Assembly: GCA_029936965.1 (NCBI GenBank) | Contig: JAPYRG010000006.1 | Span: 29,558 to 93,557, forward strand | Direction of reading: 5' to 3' | Length of the DNA: 64,000 nt | Source: Fidelibacterota bacterium | Lineage (GTDB): Bacteria > Fidelibacterota > Marinisomatia > Marinisomatales > TCS55 | Shown: positions 17,994 through 26,722 of the stretch, piece by piece | How the letters are laid out: every line of letters begins with the position of its first letter | How positions within the stretch are numbered: the first letter of the stretch is position 1 | Notes under the pieces: model-generated | Told to the model about the DNA's origin: nothing | Databases searched by the model: none | The model's input: the letters and a program-made list of their open reading frames with translations, nothing else | Program-made: the position numbers and the translations under genes

Positions 17994-20714
17994 TTAATGG
18001 GCATCAAACCAACTAATCCCCTTCCCGCAATCTACTATTAAAGGAACTATAAGAGGCATGGCATTGACCATTTTATCTATAACCATTTCTTCAAGTTTAT
18101 CTATTTCATTCTTAGGTGATTCAAACAATAACTCATCATGAATTTGTAATATCATACGTGATTGATAATTTTCATTTTGCAAAGTTCTATTAATATCCAA
18201 CATTGCAAGCTTTATCATTTCGGCAGCAGTTCCTTGAATAGGCATATTAATAGCCATTCTCTTTGCGGCTTCTCTTTGCATACGATTTTCACTATCAATA
18301 TTCCAGATGTTTCTTCTGCGTCCTAGAATAGTCTCAACAAATTTTTGTTTTTCCGCATTTTGAATAGTTTTATCCATATAATTTCTAATTCCAATATATC
18401 TATCGAAATAAGTATCAATAATTACTTGAGCTTCACTTCTTGGTATGCCTAATTCTTGGCTTAATCTGAAAGGGCCAGCCCCATACATTATGCCAAAATT
18501 AACAACTTTTGCAGTTCGCCGCATATCAGGAAGAACATCATCGATTTTGACCCCATATACGTCACTTGCGGTTCTTGTATGGATATCTTCATTATTATTG
18601 AATGACTCTATGAGCGATGAATCTTTACTTAAATGAGCCATAATACGTAATTCTATTTGAGAATAATCAGCAGAAAATATGAGCCAATTCTTCTTTTGCG
18701 CTTTAAATGCCTTGCGAATTTCACGACCTTCTTCAGTTCGAATTGGTATATTTTGAAAATTAGGATTACTACTTGATAAACGCCCAGTGGATGCAATAGT
18801 TTGACCAAAAGTTGTATGTATTCTTCCAGTATTTTTATTAATTAGAGGAGGCAAGCTGTCTACATAAGTATTCTTTAATTTTGCTAATTTTCTATACTCC
18901 AATATTAAATTTGGTAAAGGGTGTTCATTTCGAAGTGCTTCTAATACAGGTTCAGCTGTAGATCTTAGCTTAACTTTCGTTAGTTTTAATACATCGAATA
19001 AAATATTTGCTAATTGTTGAGTAGAATTAATATTAAATTCTGTTCCAGTCTGTTTAATTATCTCTGTAGATAAGTTTTTAACTTTTTTACTTAAATCTAC
19101 AGACATTTCTTCCAGCATTTTTTTATCCACAAATGCACCTTCATATTCCATATTCAACAGGACGTAGATAAGGGGCAATTCAATTTTATTATAAAAGTGA
19201 TCCAAATCTGCATCCTTAAGTTTCCTCAAGAAAATATTAGTAAGCTGTAGCGCAATATCCGCATCTTCACAAGCATAATACCCTGCTTGATCTAACTCAA
19301 CTTCTGCCATAGTTATCTGATTCTTCCCTTTACCGATAAGATCTTCAATAGGAATCATTCTATAATTAAGATATTCAATACTGAGATTATCTAACTTGTA
19401 AGAACGTGCCTCAGGTTTTAACAAATGTGCTGCTAACATACTATCACATATCAATCCTTTAACATTTATACTATATCGTTTGTAAATCAACATATCAAAC
19501 TTAACATTTTGGCCAGTTTTCAAAATATTTTCATCTTCCATCATTGGACGAATAATATCAATTACAGTCGAGATATCATCGCCTCCAAATAGATTTTTTG
19601 ATTTATTTTTAAATTCTATAGGAATATATACTCCGGTATTCTCTTTAGAAGAAAAGCTTATACCAATGATATGATTCTGCATAGGATTTAACCCATCTGT
19701 TTCAATATCAAAGGATAGCAGATTATTTCGATTCACTGATTTAACAAATTTATTCAACTCATCTAAAGATTGAATGATCTTATAATCTTTTTTTAATTTT
19801 TTAATAGATGCATCTGGGGATTTAGGAAATCCAGGCAATTGATTTATAAGAGCGTGAAACTCATATTCTGTTAATAAGGACTCTAATGAACTAATATTTA
19901 AATCCTTATTCTTAAAATCTTCAATTTTATAATCTAAAGTGACATCAGTAACTATCGTAGCAAGATCTTTACTTATTATGGCACTTTCCTTCCCTTCTAA
20001 TAAACCATTACGGACTCTTTTATTTGTTACAACATCTGCATTATTAAGAGTCTCTTCTAAGGTCCCAAACTCATTAATGAGCTTCATTGCTGATTTTGGC
20101 CCAACTCCTAATACACCAGGGATATTATCAGATGAGTCACCCATTAAACCAAACAGATCTATAATTTTTTCAGGAGGAACGCCCCAACGATCTTTGACTC
20201 CATCTTTATCATAAATTTTGTCAGGTTTATTTTTTGTTCCTGGTGCATATAGAAAGACATTCTCATTAATAAGCTGCATAAAATCTTTATCTCCACTAAC
20301 AATAAATACTTCTAAATCATTTTTTGTACCATCAACGGCCAATGTTCCAATAATGTCATCGGCTTCATAACCTTTTTTAGATAAGTTTGCGATTTCCAAA
20401 GCATCAATTAATTTCCATAAATGTGGCAATTGTATTTGCAGCTCTTCTGGCATTGGGTCTCTATTAGCTTTATAATCAGGATATTTTTTATGCCGGAATG
20501 TTTTTTCTTTTCTATCAAAAATTGTTGCTATGTAATCTGGGTTTTCTTTATTCAAGATTCTGAACAACTGATTTAAAAATCCGAAAAGTGCGCTTGTTGG
20601 TAATCCATACGATGTAATTAATGGATTTCGTATCATTGCATAATGAGCTCTATATAACATCGCATAACCATCAATAAGGAACATACGTTTTCGATTGCTT
20701 TTCTTTGTGTTCAT
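17994..20714 (-). CDS. polA: DNA polymerase I
   Basis: 906 aa, full three-domain enzyme. The 5'-3' exonuclease (1-290) shows GYEADDIIGTLA, VSGDKDFMQLI and LMGDSSDNIPGVLGVGPKSA. The 3'-5' exonuclease (about 325-510) keeps its acidic residues: FDIETDGLNP, GQNVKFDM, YACEDADIAL, so proofreading is probably intact. The polymerase domain has motif A SADYSQIELRIMAHLS, motif B RRTAKVVNFGIMYGAG and motif C QIHDELLFE. It acts in repair and in Okazaki fragment processing. First gene of a minus-strand run into the ABC transporter, 25 bases downstream. Confidence 0.97.
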   Translation of the reverse strand: MNTKKSNRKRMFLIDGYAMLYRAHYAMIRNPLITSYGLPTSALFGFLNQLFRILNKENPDYIATIFDRKEKTFRHKKYPDYKANRDPMPEELQIQLPHLWKLIDALEIANLSKKGYEADDIIGTLAVDGTKNDLEVFIVSGDKDFMQLINENVFLYAPGTKNKPDKIYDKDGVKDRWGVPPEKIIDLFGLMGDSSDNIPGVLGVGPKSAMKLINEFGTLEETLNNADVVTNKRVRNGLLEGKESAIISKDLATIVTDVTLDYKIEDFKNKDLNISSLESLLTEYEFHALINQLPGFPKSPDASIKKLKKDYKIIQSLDELNKFVKSVNRNNLLSFDIETDGLNPMQNHIIGISFSSKENTGVYIPIEFKNKSKNLFGGDDISTVIDIIRPMMEDENILKTGQNVKFDMLIYKRYSINVKGLICDSMLAAHLLKPEARSYKLDNLSIEYLNYRMIPIEDLIGKGKNQITMAEVELDQAGYYACEDADIALQLTNIFLRKLKDADLDHFYNKIELPLIYVLLNMEYEGAFVDKKMLEEMSVDLSKKVKNLSTEIIKQTGTEFNINSTQQLANILFDVLKLTKVKLRSTAEPVLEALRNEHPLPNLILEYRKLAKLKNTYVDSLPPLINKNTGRIHTTFGQTIASTGRLSSSNPNFQNIPIRTEEGREIRKAFKAQKKNWLIFSADYSQIELRIMAHLSKDSSLIESFNNNEDIHTRTASDVYGVKIDDVLPDMRRTAKVVNFGIMYGAGPFRLSQELGIPRSEAQVIIDTYFDRYIGIRNYMDKTIQNAEKQKFVETILGRRRNIWNIDSENRMQREAAKRMAINMPIQGTAAEMIKLAMLDINRTLQNENYQSRMILQIHDELLFESPKNEIDKLEEMVIDKMVNAMPLIVPLIVDCGKGISWFDAH

Positions 20715-20833
20715 CGGTCAATGAAGTTACCATTATGTCTAAGCAAGCTCAACTAGCAAATTACACTATGAGTGTGTTTGATATTCTTCTATCTAAATAG
20801 TAATATTCTATCGCTATTAATGACTAAACCTGC

Positions 20834-21259
20834 ATGATAAAGATTTCAAATAATATATATGTGAACAAAAAAGACATAAAGGAGACCTTTATTAGATCTT
20901 CAGGTCCAGGGGGACAGCATGTTAATAAAGTTTCCACTGCTGTACAACTTCGTTTTAATGTTATCAAATCTTTAGAAATTTCAAATAATATGCTTAGCAG
21001 ATTGAAAAATCTAGCTGGATCAAAATTAAAAGAAAATGGAGATTTAATTATTGAATCTAGTAAGCACAAATCTCAAATTCTTAACCGTAAATATGCCTTA
21101 GATAAATTAGTGTATTTACTAAAAGAAGCATCAAAAAAACCAAAAGATAGAAAATCGACTTCCCCTAGCAAAAGCAGTATTGAAAAAAGATTAAAAGATA
21201 AACGTATTCAAAGCTTAAAGAAAAAGGACCGTCGAAAAATTGATCCTTCTAATGATTAA
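20834..21259 (+). CDS. arfB: Alternative ribosome-rescue factor ArfB (release-factor-like)
   Basis: 141 aa, the size of ArfB/YaeJ. Near the start is the GGQ hydrolysis loop RSSGPGGQHVNKVSTAVQLRF. The C-terminus is the basic unfolded tail (many Lys/Arg from about residue 100) that enters the empty mRNA channel of stalled ribosomes. It lacks the codon-recognition domains of RF1/RF2. It releases nascent chains from ribosomes without a stop codon. Convergent with the TonB receptor gene, 12 bases apart. Confidence 0.93.
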   Translation: MIKISNNIYVNKKDIKETFIRSSGPGGQHVNKVSTAVQLRFNVIKSLEISNNMLSRLKNLAGSKLKENGDLIIESSKHKSQILNRKYALDKLVYLLKEASKKPKDRKSTSPSKSSIEKRLKDKRIQSLKKKDRRKIDPSND

Positions 21260-21271
21260 TTCATTTATATA

Positions 21272-23596
21272 CTAGAAATTATAATCTATAGTCAGGCCTA
21301 ATTGCCTAGGGTCTCCATAGCTCAACCAAAGTTCATTATTGTATTCAGGCGGAATTAAACCAAAGTAAAAACCTCGAACTGCATAACGTGTATCAAAAAT
21401 ATTGCGAACCCAAAACTTTACATCAAATCGCTTGAATGATATTCCAATAGTTATGTTAGTTATTGAGTATGGTTCTGATTTATTATTATGGCTATCAGAA
21501 AAATAGTATTCGCTTTTATAAGCAGTATTTGTAATAATATAGAAATCTAATATTGAATAATGAAACCCGAATGAGCCCATTAATCTAGGAGCCATAGAGG
21601 CTTCTCTATCCCCACCATATTCTTCACCATTTACAGTTATATAGGCAAATTTATCTACCCAAGTATTTAATGCTCCAATACTGACATCATATGATAAAGA
21701 CTTCAATATGTCTTGTGAATGCTCAAACTCAATACCACTGTTTTTTCCTGAACCTGAATTTCCAATATAAAATAAAAAACTATTTGGGTTTCCTTCATCT
21801 TGTTGACTTGATACTGAAACTTGTTGATTTATTCTATTACTAAAGAAAAATGTAAAGTTTGTTTTATTAGCATATGTCTTTCGCTTTAATCCAAACTCAA
21901 AACTTTGAATAAATTCAGGGTCATAAGGACGACTTGAATCAGATAAATAAGGTTGTTGGTTTATGCCCCCAGATTTATATCCTTGGGAAAATGAACTATA
22001 ATATCTAGTTGACACATTTTTATAATAGGTAAATGCACCTCGAAATCCAACCATCCTGTCATTATTATCAAATTGAACTGTATCTAAAAATACTTTTTCC
22101 CAATTCTCATTATAGCCTTGTGAAGTTCCGCTATAATCATATTGACTGTGCTCTATTCGAATATTTGCCTTGAAATTCAAAGAAGATGAAAAATTAAATC
22201 TAATTTGTGAGTATCCAGCTATCGTTTTAAACCGAAAATCACTTGTTGCATCAGTTGCGGATCCATCAAACAACCAGCCCATTGCCTTATCTTTTTCATT
22301 TAAATCTTTAAAATAAAACCCAAATAAAATAGGACCAAATGAAGACCGTAATTCATGAGTAATATTTGAACGTCTTTTATGATTTTGATCAAAATATTTG
22401 TACAGATAATAGATATCTGGAAAGGACTCTGGATTCCAATCATGATTGGTGGCCCAATAAAGACTATCCCCCCAATCACTATCGTAGGAATGCACTAAAT
22501 CAGTTTTAGTAAATGAAGTTATAAGGGTGAAATTGTAATAACCATCAAAATTTGTGCGGAGAGAATAACCGTAAGATGATTGACTGTCTTTACCATTATC
22601 ATCACTATAGGTCTTGAAATCTGTATTATTATTTGGCGCCCAGGTATCGTATCCATTATCTAATTCCGAATAAATTAAAGTTGCCAAAAGATTTATTTTT
22701 TGACCTGGCTTAAAATTCAATTTCATTCTAGAGAACATTTCTTCTCGCTTATTAGTATTAGAAATATTTTGAGATATGTTTTCTCTAAATCCATCAATGT
22801 AATTATAACTTCCAGAAACCCTGATATTTAAACCATCTATAGCTTTCAAATTAAAAAAATTATTTATACCAAAATGGTTATCTGAACCTGTGCTTACCGA
22901 CACACCCATTTCGGGCTTTTCTATAGGATCTTTAGATTTAAGCGAAATTAATCCTGCTAAAGCATTGGCCCCATAAACAGATGATTGTGGTCCTCTAAAA
23001 ATTTCTATCTGATCCAAATCATATAAATTCCCAATCATCCCTAGTCCACTAAAATCCATATCATCTATAACGAATCCCACAGAAAAGTTGGGAGGTCCTT
23101 CACCAAAATAATGACTTCGTTCTCCAATTCCTCTAATTTGAAAATATCTTGGTCGACTCGTGCCTCCTGCCCAATTTAAATTAGGAATTTGCTCTGTTAA
23201 TATTTGAAAATTATCAGCTCCAGATTCGCGAATTTGATCATCAGTAAATACATGAATGCTTGTTACTGCATTTTGGACGGATTCATCTGAAAGCCCTGCC
23301 CTCACAATTATTTGATCTGATTCAATGACTGCTGGAATTAGTTTTACTAACATACCTTCCTGCGCCGATTGAAAGATTGATTGATAAGCTATATGCAAAA
23401 ATTCTAATTCTGTACCTATAGAGACATCAATAAAGAATGCACCCATTGAATTAGTGATAGCTCCTAAATCTCCATCTGTTATATTAACATTTTCTATAGA
23501 TTTACCACTAATTGAGTCTGTTACTATACCAGAAATCTGAGCAAATAGAATTGTTGTAAAAAAAATTAAATTAAAAGTGAATGTTTTGCAGTTCAT
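21272..23596 (-). CDS. TonB-dependent receptor, probable thiamine or thiamine-precursor uptake
   Basis: 774 aa. Signal peptide, then a carboxypeptidase-regulatory-like beta domain (QISGIVTDSISGKSIENVNI), then the plug (about 100-220: TSIHVFTDDQIRESGADNFQILTEQIPNL, RYFQIRGIGERSH, GFVIDDMDFSG, EIFRGPQSSVYGANALAGLISLKSKDP), then a 22-strand-type barrel ending in an aromatic residue (LGLTIDYNF). The substrate is inferred not from the protein but from the TPP riboswitch that ends only 4-5 bases before the ATG. Such riboswitch-linked receptors in the FCB group import thiamine or related compounds. Confidence 0.88.
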   Translation of the reverse strand: MNCKTFTFNLIFFTTILFAQISGIVTDSISGKSIENVNITDGDLGAITNSMGAFFIDVSIGTELEFLHIAYQSIFQSAQEGMLVKLIPAVIESDQIIVRAGLSDESVQNAVTSIHVFTDDQIRESGADNFQILTEQIPNLNWAGGTSRPRYFQIRGIGERSHYFGEGPPNFSVGFVIDDMDFSGLGMIGNLYDLDQIEIFRGPQSSVYGANALAGLISLKSKDPIEKPEMGVSVSTGSDNHFGINNFFNLKAIDGLNIRVSGSYNYIDGFRENISQNISNTNKREEMFSRMKLNFKPGQKINLLATLIYSELDNGYDTWAPNNNTDFKTYSDDNGKDSQSSYGYSLRTNFDGYYNFTLITSFTKTDLVHSYDSDWGDSLYWATNHDWNPESFPDIYYLYKYFDQNHKRRSNITHELRSSFGPILFGFYFKDLNEKDKAMGWLFDGSATDATSDFRFKTIAGYSQIRFNFSSSLNFKANIRIEHSQYDYSGTSQGYNENWEKVFLDTVQFDNNDRMVGFRGAFTYYKNVSTRYYSSFSQGYKSGGINQQPYLSDSSRPYDPEFIQSFEFGLKRKTYANKTNFTFFFSNRINQQVSVSSQQDEGNPNSFLFYIGNSGSGKNSGIEFEHSQDILKSLSYDVSIGALNTWVDKFAYITVNGEEYGGDREASMAPRLMGSFGFHYSILDFYIITNTAYKSEYYFSDSHNNKSEPYSITNITIGISFKRFDVKFWVRNIFDTRYAVRGFYFGLIPPEYNNELWLSYGDPRQLGLTIDYNF

Positions 23597-23600
23597 AGTA

Positions 23601-23682
23601 TCTCCCTACGTTGGCATTATCCATATCAGGTTCAAAGGGTTTGCTCTCAGCCATTCAATATTAATTAAACAGCACCCCTTGT
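23601..23682 (-). promoter_or_regulatory. TPP riboswitch (THI element)
   Basis: Read on the minus strand the leader contains the conserved blocks in order: GGGGTGCT, then GGCTGAGAGC, then ACCCTTTGAACCTGAT, then GGATAATGCCAACGTAGGGA. These are the hallmark sequences of the thiamine pyrophosphate aptamer (pyrimidine- and pyrophosphate-binding arms). The 3' block TAGGGAGA lies 5 bases before the ATG of the TonB receptor and contains the only good ribosome-binding sequence, so TPP binding probably hides the ribosome site. No separate terminator hairpin fits in the remaining bases. Confidence 0.95.
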
Positions 23683-23793
23683 TATTATAAATTTACATTG
23701 AAAGATATTTTGGCCAAATAGGAAAGAAATTATCAATCTTGCCAAGATTATAATATGTAGCTAGTTTCAGGTAATTTACTTTGAAATAGTAAT

Positions 23794-25641
23794 ATGAAAA
23801 ATGAAATCACTTTCAAAGCAGTAGTCCTTGGAATAATACTATCTATGTTATTATCTGGGGCCATGGCATATCTTGGTTTATTTGCAGGAATGACTGTATC
23901 AGCATCAATTCCAGCAGCTGTAATATCAATGGGCATACTTTCTTTATTTAAAAAATCAAATATTTTGGAAAATAATTTAGTGCAAACAGCTGCTTCTGCC
24001 GGTGAATCTCTTGCTGCTGGTGTAATATTCACTATTCCAGCATTATTATTAATGGGGTATTGGCAGGATTTTAATTATCTCGAGGTAGCAAAAATTTCAG
24101 CTATTGGTGGTATTATTGGAGTAATGTTCACAGTACCTTTAAGAAGAGCTTTTATTTTAGTTGCCAAACTTCAATATCCTGAAGGTATTGCAACAGCGGA
24201 AGTACTGAAAGCAGGTGAAAAAGCTAGAACAAATTCAGATATTGATTCTAGCAATGGATTGAAGATGATCCTTATGTCCAGTTTAGCCGGTGGATTAATG
24301 AAATTATCAGAACTTGGTTTTTCTATGTGGAATGTTGTCGTAGAAAAAGCAATAAATTTTGGGAACGTAATATTTGGATTAGGTACAAATTTATCACCTG
24401 CTTTACTTTCTGTAGGATTTATCGTAGGACGTAACATTGGAATACTTGTTGTTATTGGTGGTCTTATTTCTTGGGGCATTGCTATACCTATATATTCTGC
24501 TATAAATGGATTTGAAGGCGAACCATTGAATGCAGCATATTCTATATGGAACTCGAAAATCAGATATTTGGGTGTTGGAGCTATGGTCGTGGGTGGAATA
24601 TGGTCATTAATTAAACTTTTTAATCCTCTAATTATTGGAATTCAAGATAGTTTAAAAGCTATAAAAGGAGTAAAGACAACTACTCCAAATGAAGAACAAG
24701 ATATTCCAATTAATTATGTTGGGATAGTTTTACTTATTATGCTAATACCAGTTTTTCTTCTTTATTTAGATATAATACAATCTATAAGCATTGCAATAAT
24801 ATTAACATTCATATTGATGATTTTTGGTTTTTTATTTTCTGCCGTAGCAGCATATATGGCTGGTGTTGTAGGCTCATCAAATAATCCTATTTCAGGTGTT
24901 ACTATAGCAACCATTTTATTTTCATCTCTTTTATTACTATTCCTTTTAGGACCGGATAATAGTTCTGGCTCCGCTGGGGCAATAATGATAGGAGCAGTTG
25001 TATGTTGTGCTGCAGCAATTGGAGGAGACAATTTACAAGATTTGAAAACTGGACATATATTAGGGGCGACACCTTGGAAACAGCAAATTATGCAAGTCAT
25101 TGGAGTCTTAAGTGCGTCTATTGTGCTTGGGCTTGTTTTGGATATTTTACATACAGCATATACCATAGGATCACCATCATTATCGGCACCGCAAGCTACG
25201 CTTATGAAATCTGTTGCTGATGGTGTATTTAAAGGTAATCTTCCTTGGAATTTTGTTTACATAGGCGCCGCTATAGCTATTATTATCATTTTATTAGATA
25301 TTAGACAGGAAAAACGTGGTTCTGAATTTCGCATACCTGTATTAGCAGTTGCAGTTGGGATATATTTGCCAATCGAATTAACTGTGCCAATTTTTATTGG
25401 AGGAATGATTAATCATCTAGCCAAAAAAACTGGAACTTCTGCAGCTTCTGAAGAAAATGGACTACTTCTGGCTTCAGGATTAATTACTGGAGAAACTTTA
25501 ATGGCAATTTTTATTGCCATACCTATCTTTGTAACAGGAAGCAAAGATTGGTGGCCAACATTCCCTGGATATGATATCTTGGGAATATTTTCTTTTCTTG
25601 CTATTATTTATTGGATTTATAATACAGCGATAAAGAAATGA
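23794..25641 (+). CDS. OPT family oligopeptide transporter
   Basis: 615 aa with roughly 14-16 hydrophobic helices. Family marks include FKAVVLGIILSMLLSGAMAYLGLFAGMTVSASIPAAVISMG at the N-terminus (residues 6-46 region), FTVPLRRAFI, KLQYPEGIATAEVLKAG (the OPT NPG-like loop) and GGDNLQDLKTGHILGATPWKQQ. Bacterial OPT members import oligopeptides or metal chelates; the substrate cannot be read here. It is divergent from the TPP-controlled receptor across about 110 bases and overlaps the adenosine deaminase start by 4 bases. Confidence 0.88.
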   Translation: MKNEITFKAVVLGIILSMLLSGAMAYLGLFAGMTVSASIPAAVISMGILSLFKKSNILENNLVQTAASAGESLAAGVIFTIPALLLMGYWQDFNYLEVAKISAIGGIIGVMFTVPLRRAFILVAKLQYPEGIATAEVLKAGEKARTNSDIDSSNGLKMILMSSLAGGLMKLSELGFSMWNVVVEKAINFGNVIFGLGTNLSPALLSVGFIVGRNIGILVVIGGLISWGIAIPIYSAINGFEGEPLNAAYSIWNSKIRYLGVGAMVVGGIWSLIKLFNPLIIGIQDSLKAIKGVKTTTPNEEQDIPINYVGIVLLIMLIPVFLLYLDIIQSISIAIILTFILMIFGFLFSAVAAYMAGVVGSSNNPISGVTIATILFSSLLLLFLLGPDNSSGSAGAIMIGAVVCCAAAIGGDNLQDLKTGHILGATPWKQQIMQVIGVLSASIVLGLVLDILHTAYTIGSPSLSAPQATLMKSVADGVFKGNLPWNFVYIGAAIAIIIILLDIRQEKRGSEFRIPVLAVAVGIYLPIELTVPIFIGGMINHLAKKTGTSAASEENGLLLASGLITGETLMAIFIAIPIFVTGSKDWWPTFPGYDILGIFSFLAIIYWIYNTAIKK

Positions 25642-26702
25642 AAATAAATACATCGCTACTTCAAAAACTTCCTAAAGTTGAACTTCATTGTCATCTTGAT
25701 GGTTCGTTAAGAATCCCCACAATTATTGACTTAGCAGATCAAGATAAAATTAATATACCTACATCTAATCCTTATCAATTATCCAAACTATTAACTATTG
25801 GTGAGAAGAGAGGATCATTAGAAGATTACATTAAAAGGTTTGATATTACATTAAGTGTAATGCAGACACCACAAGCACTTGAAAGAACTTCTTATGAGTT
25901 AATTGAAGATGTTTCGAAAGAAAATGTTCGGTATATAGAAGTAAGATATTCACCAATACTCCATACAGAAAAAGATATGACAATTAGTGACTCTGTAGAG
26001 GCTGTAAGAGCAGGCTTAAAACGTGGAGAAAAAGATTTTGGTGTCAAATCAGGTATCATAGTATGTGGCATAAGGAACATATCTTCAGAAGCATCTTTAA
26101 AACTTGCAGACTTAACTGTTCGCTATAAAAATAAGGGCGTTGTTGGATTCGACTTAGCAGGAGCTGAAGAAAATTTTCCTGCAAAAGACCATAGAGAAGC
26201 TTTTTACATGATTTTAAATAATAATATAAATGCAACTATTCATGCTGGAGAGGCATTTGGTCCGAGCTCTATTCATCAAGCAATTCATCACTGCGGAGCT
26301 CACCGAATTGGTCATGGAACAAGACTTAAGGAAGATAAAGATTTAATGAATTATATAAATGACCATCGAATAGCATTAGAAGTATGTTTGACATCTAATT
26401 GGCAAACACGTTCTATTAGATCATTGAAATTTCATCCATTAAAATTTTATTATGATCAAGGCATCAGAGTTACACTAAATACAGATAATAGATTAATATC
26501 AGGAACAAACCTTACTAATGAATACCTATTAGCTCATAACTTATTTGGATTTAAACTGCATGACTTTAGGGAAATGATTATTATGGCTATAAAAAGTGCA
26601 TTTATCCCTTATAATGAGCGAAAAAAGATAATAAGAAAAATTGCAAATGAATTGGAACAAGATTTCGGTCTAATGCCTAAGTTTATACATAGGAAAACGT
26701 AA
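25638..26702 (+). CDS. add: Adenosine deaminase
   Basis: 354 aa. Metal and catalytic residues of the amidohydrolase fold are present: HCHLDGSLR (HxH), HAGEAFG (third His and catalytic Glu region), HRIGHGTRL and LNTDNRLISGTNLTNEY (metal Asp). The GFDLAGAEENFP segment is diagnostic for the ADA group. It converts adenosine or deoxyadenosine to inosine forms in the cytoplasm for purine salvage. It is coupled to the OPT transporter by a 4-base overlap, which hints that the transporter may bring in nucleoside- or peptide-type nutrients. The stop codon sits inside a perfect bidirectional terminator dyad. Confidence 0.93.
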   Translation: MKINTSLLQKLPKVELHCHLDGSLRIPTIIDLADQDKINIPTSNPYQLSKLLTIGEKRGSLEDYIKRFDITLSVMQTPQALERTSYELIEDVSKENVRYIEVRYSPILHTEKDMTISDSVEAVRAGLKRGEKDFGVKSGIIVCGIRNISSEASLKLADLTVRYKNKGVVGFDLAGAEENFPAKDHREAFYMILNNNINATIHAGEAFGPSSIHQAIHHCGAHRIGHGTRLKEDKDLMNYINDHRIALEVCLTSNWQTRSIRSLKFHPLKFYYDQGIRVTLNTDNRLISGTNLTNEYLLAHNLFGFKLHDFREMIIMAIKSAFIPYNERKKIIRKIANELEQDFGLMPKFIHRKT

Positions 26703-26722
26703 TAAGTAACTTATTTAGTTTT
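26694..26722. terminator. Bidirectional terminator overlapping two stop codons
   Basis: AAAAC (26694-26698), AATAAGT (26701-26707), one-base centre, ACTTATT (26709-26715), GTTTT (26718-26722): an interrupted perfect palindrome. It contains both the TAA of the adenosine deaminase gene (26700-26702) and the TAA of the convergent PorZ-like gene (26715-26717). A- and T-tracts on either side suit termination in both directions, though a one-base centre means the top pairs open into the loop. Confidence 0.6.

Noticed and set aside
23700-23793. Second TPP-type element for the OPT gene
   Set aside because: No aptamer blocks on the plus strand; the switch belongs only to the receptor.
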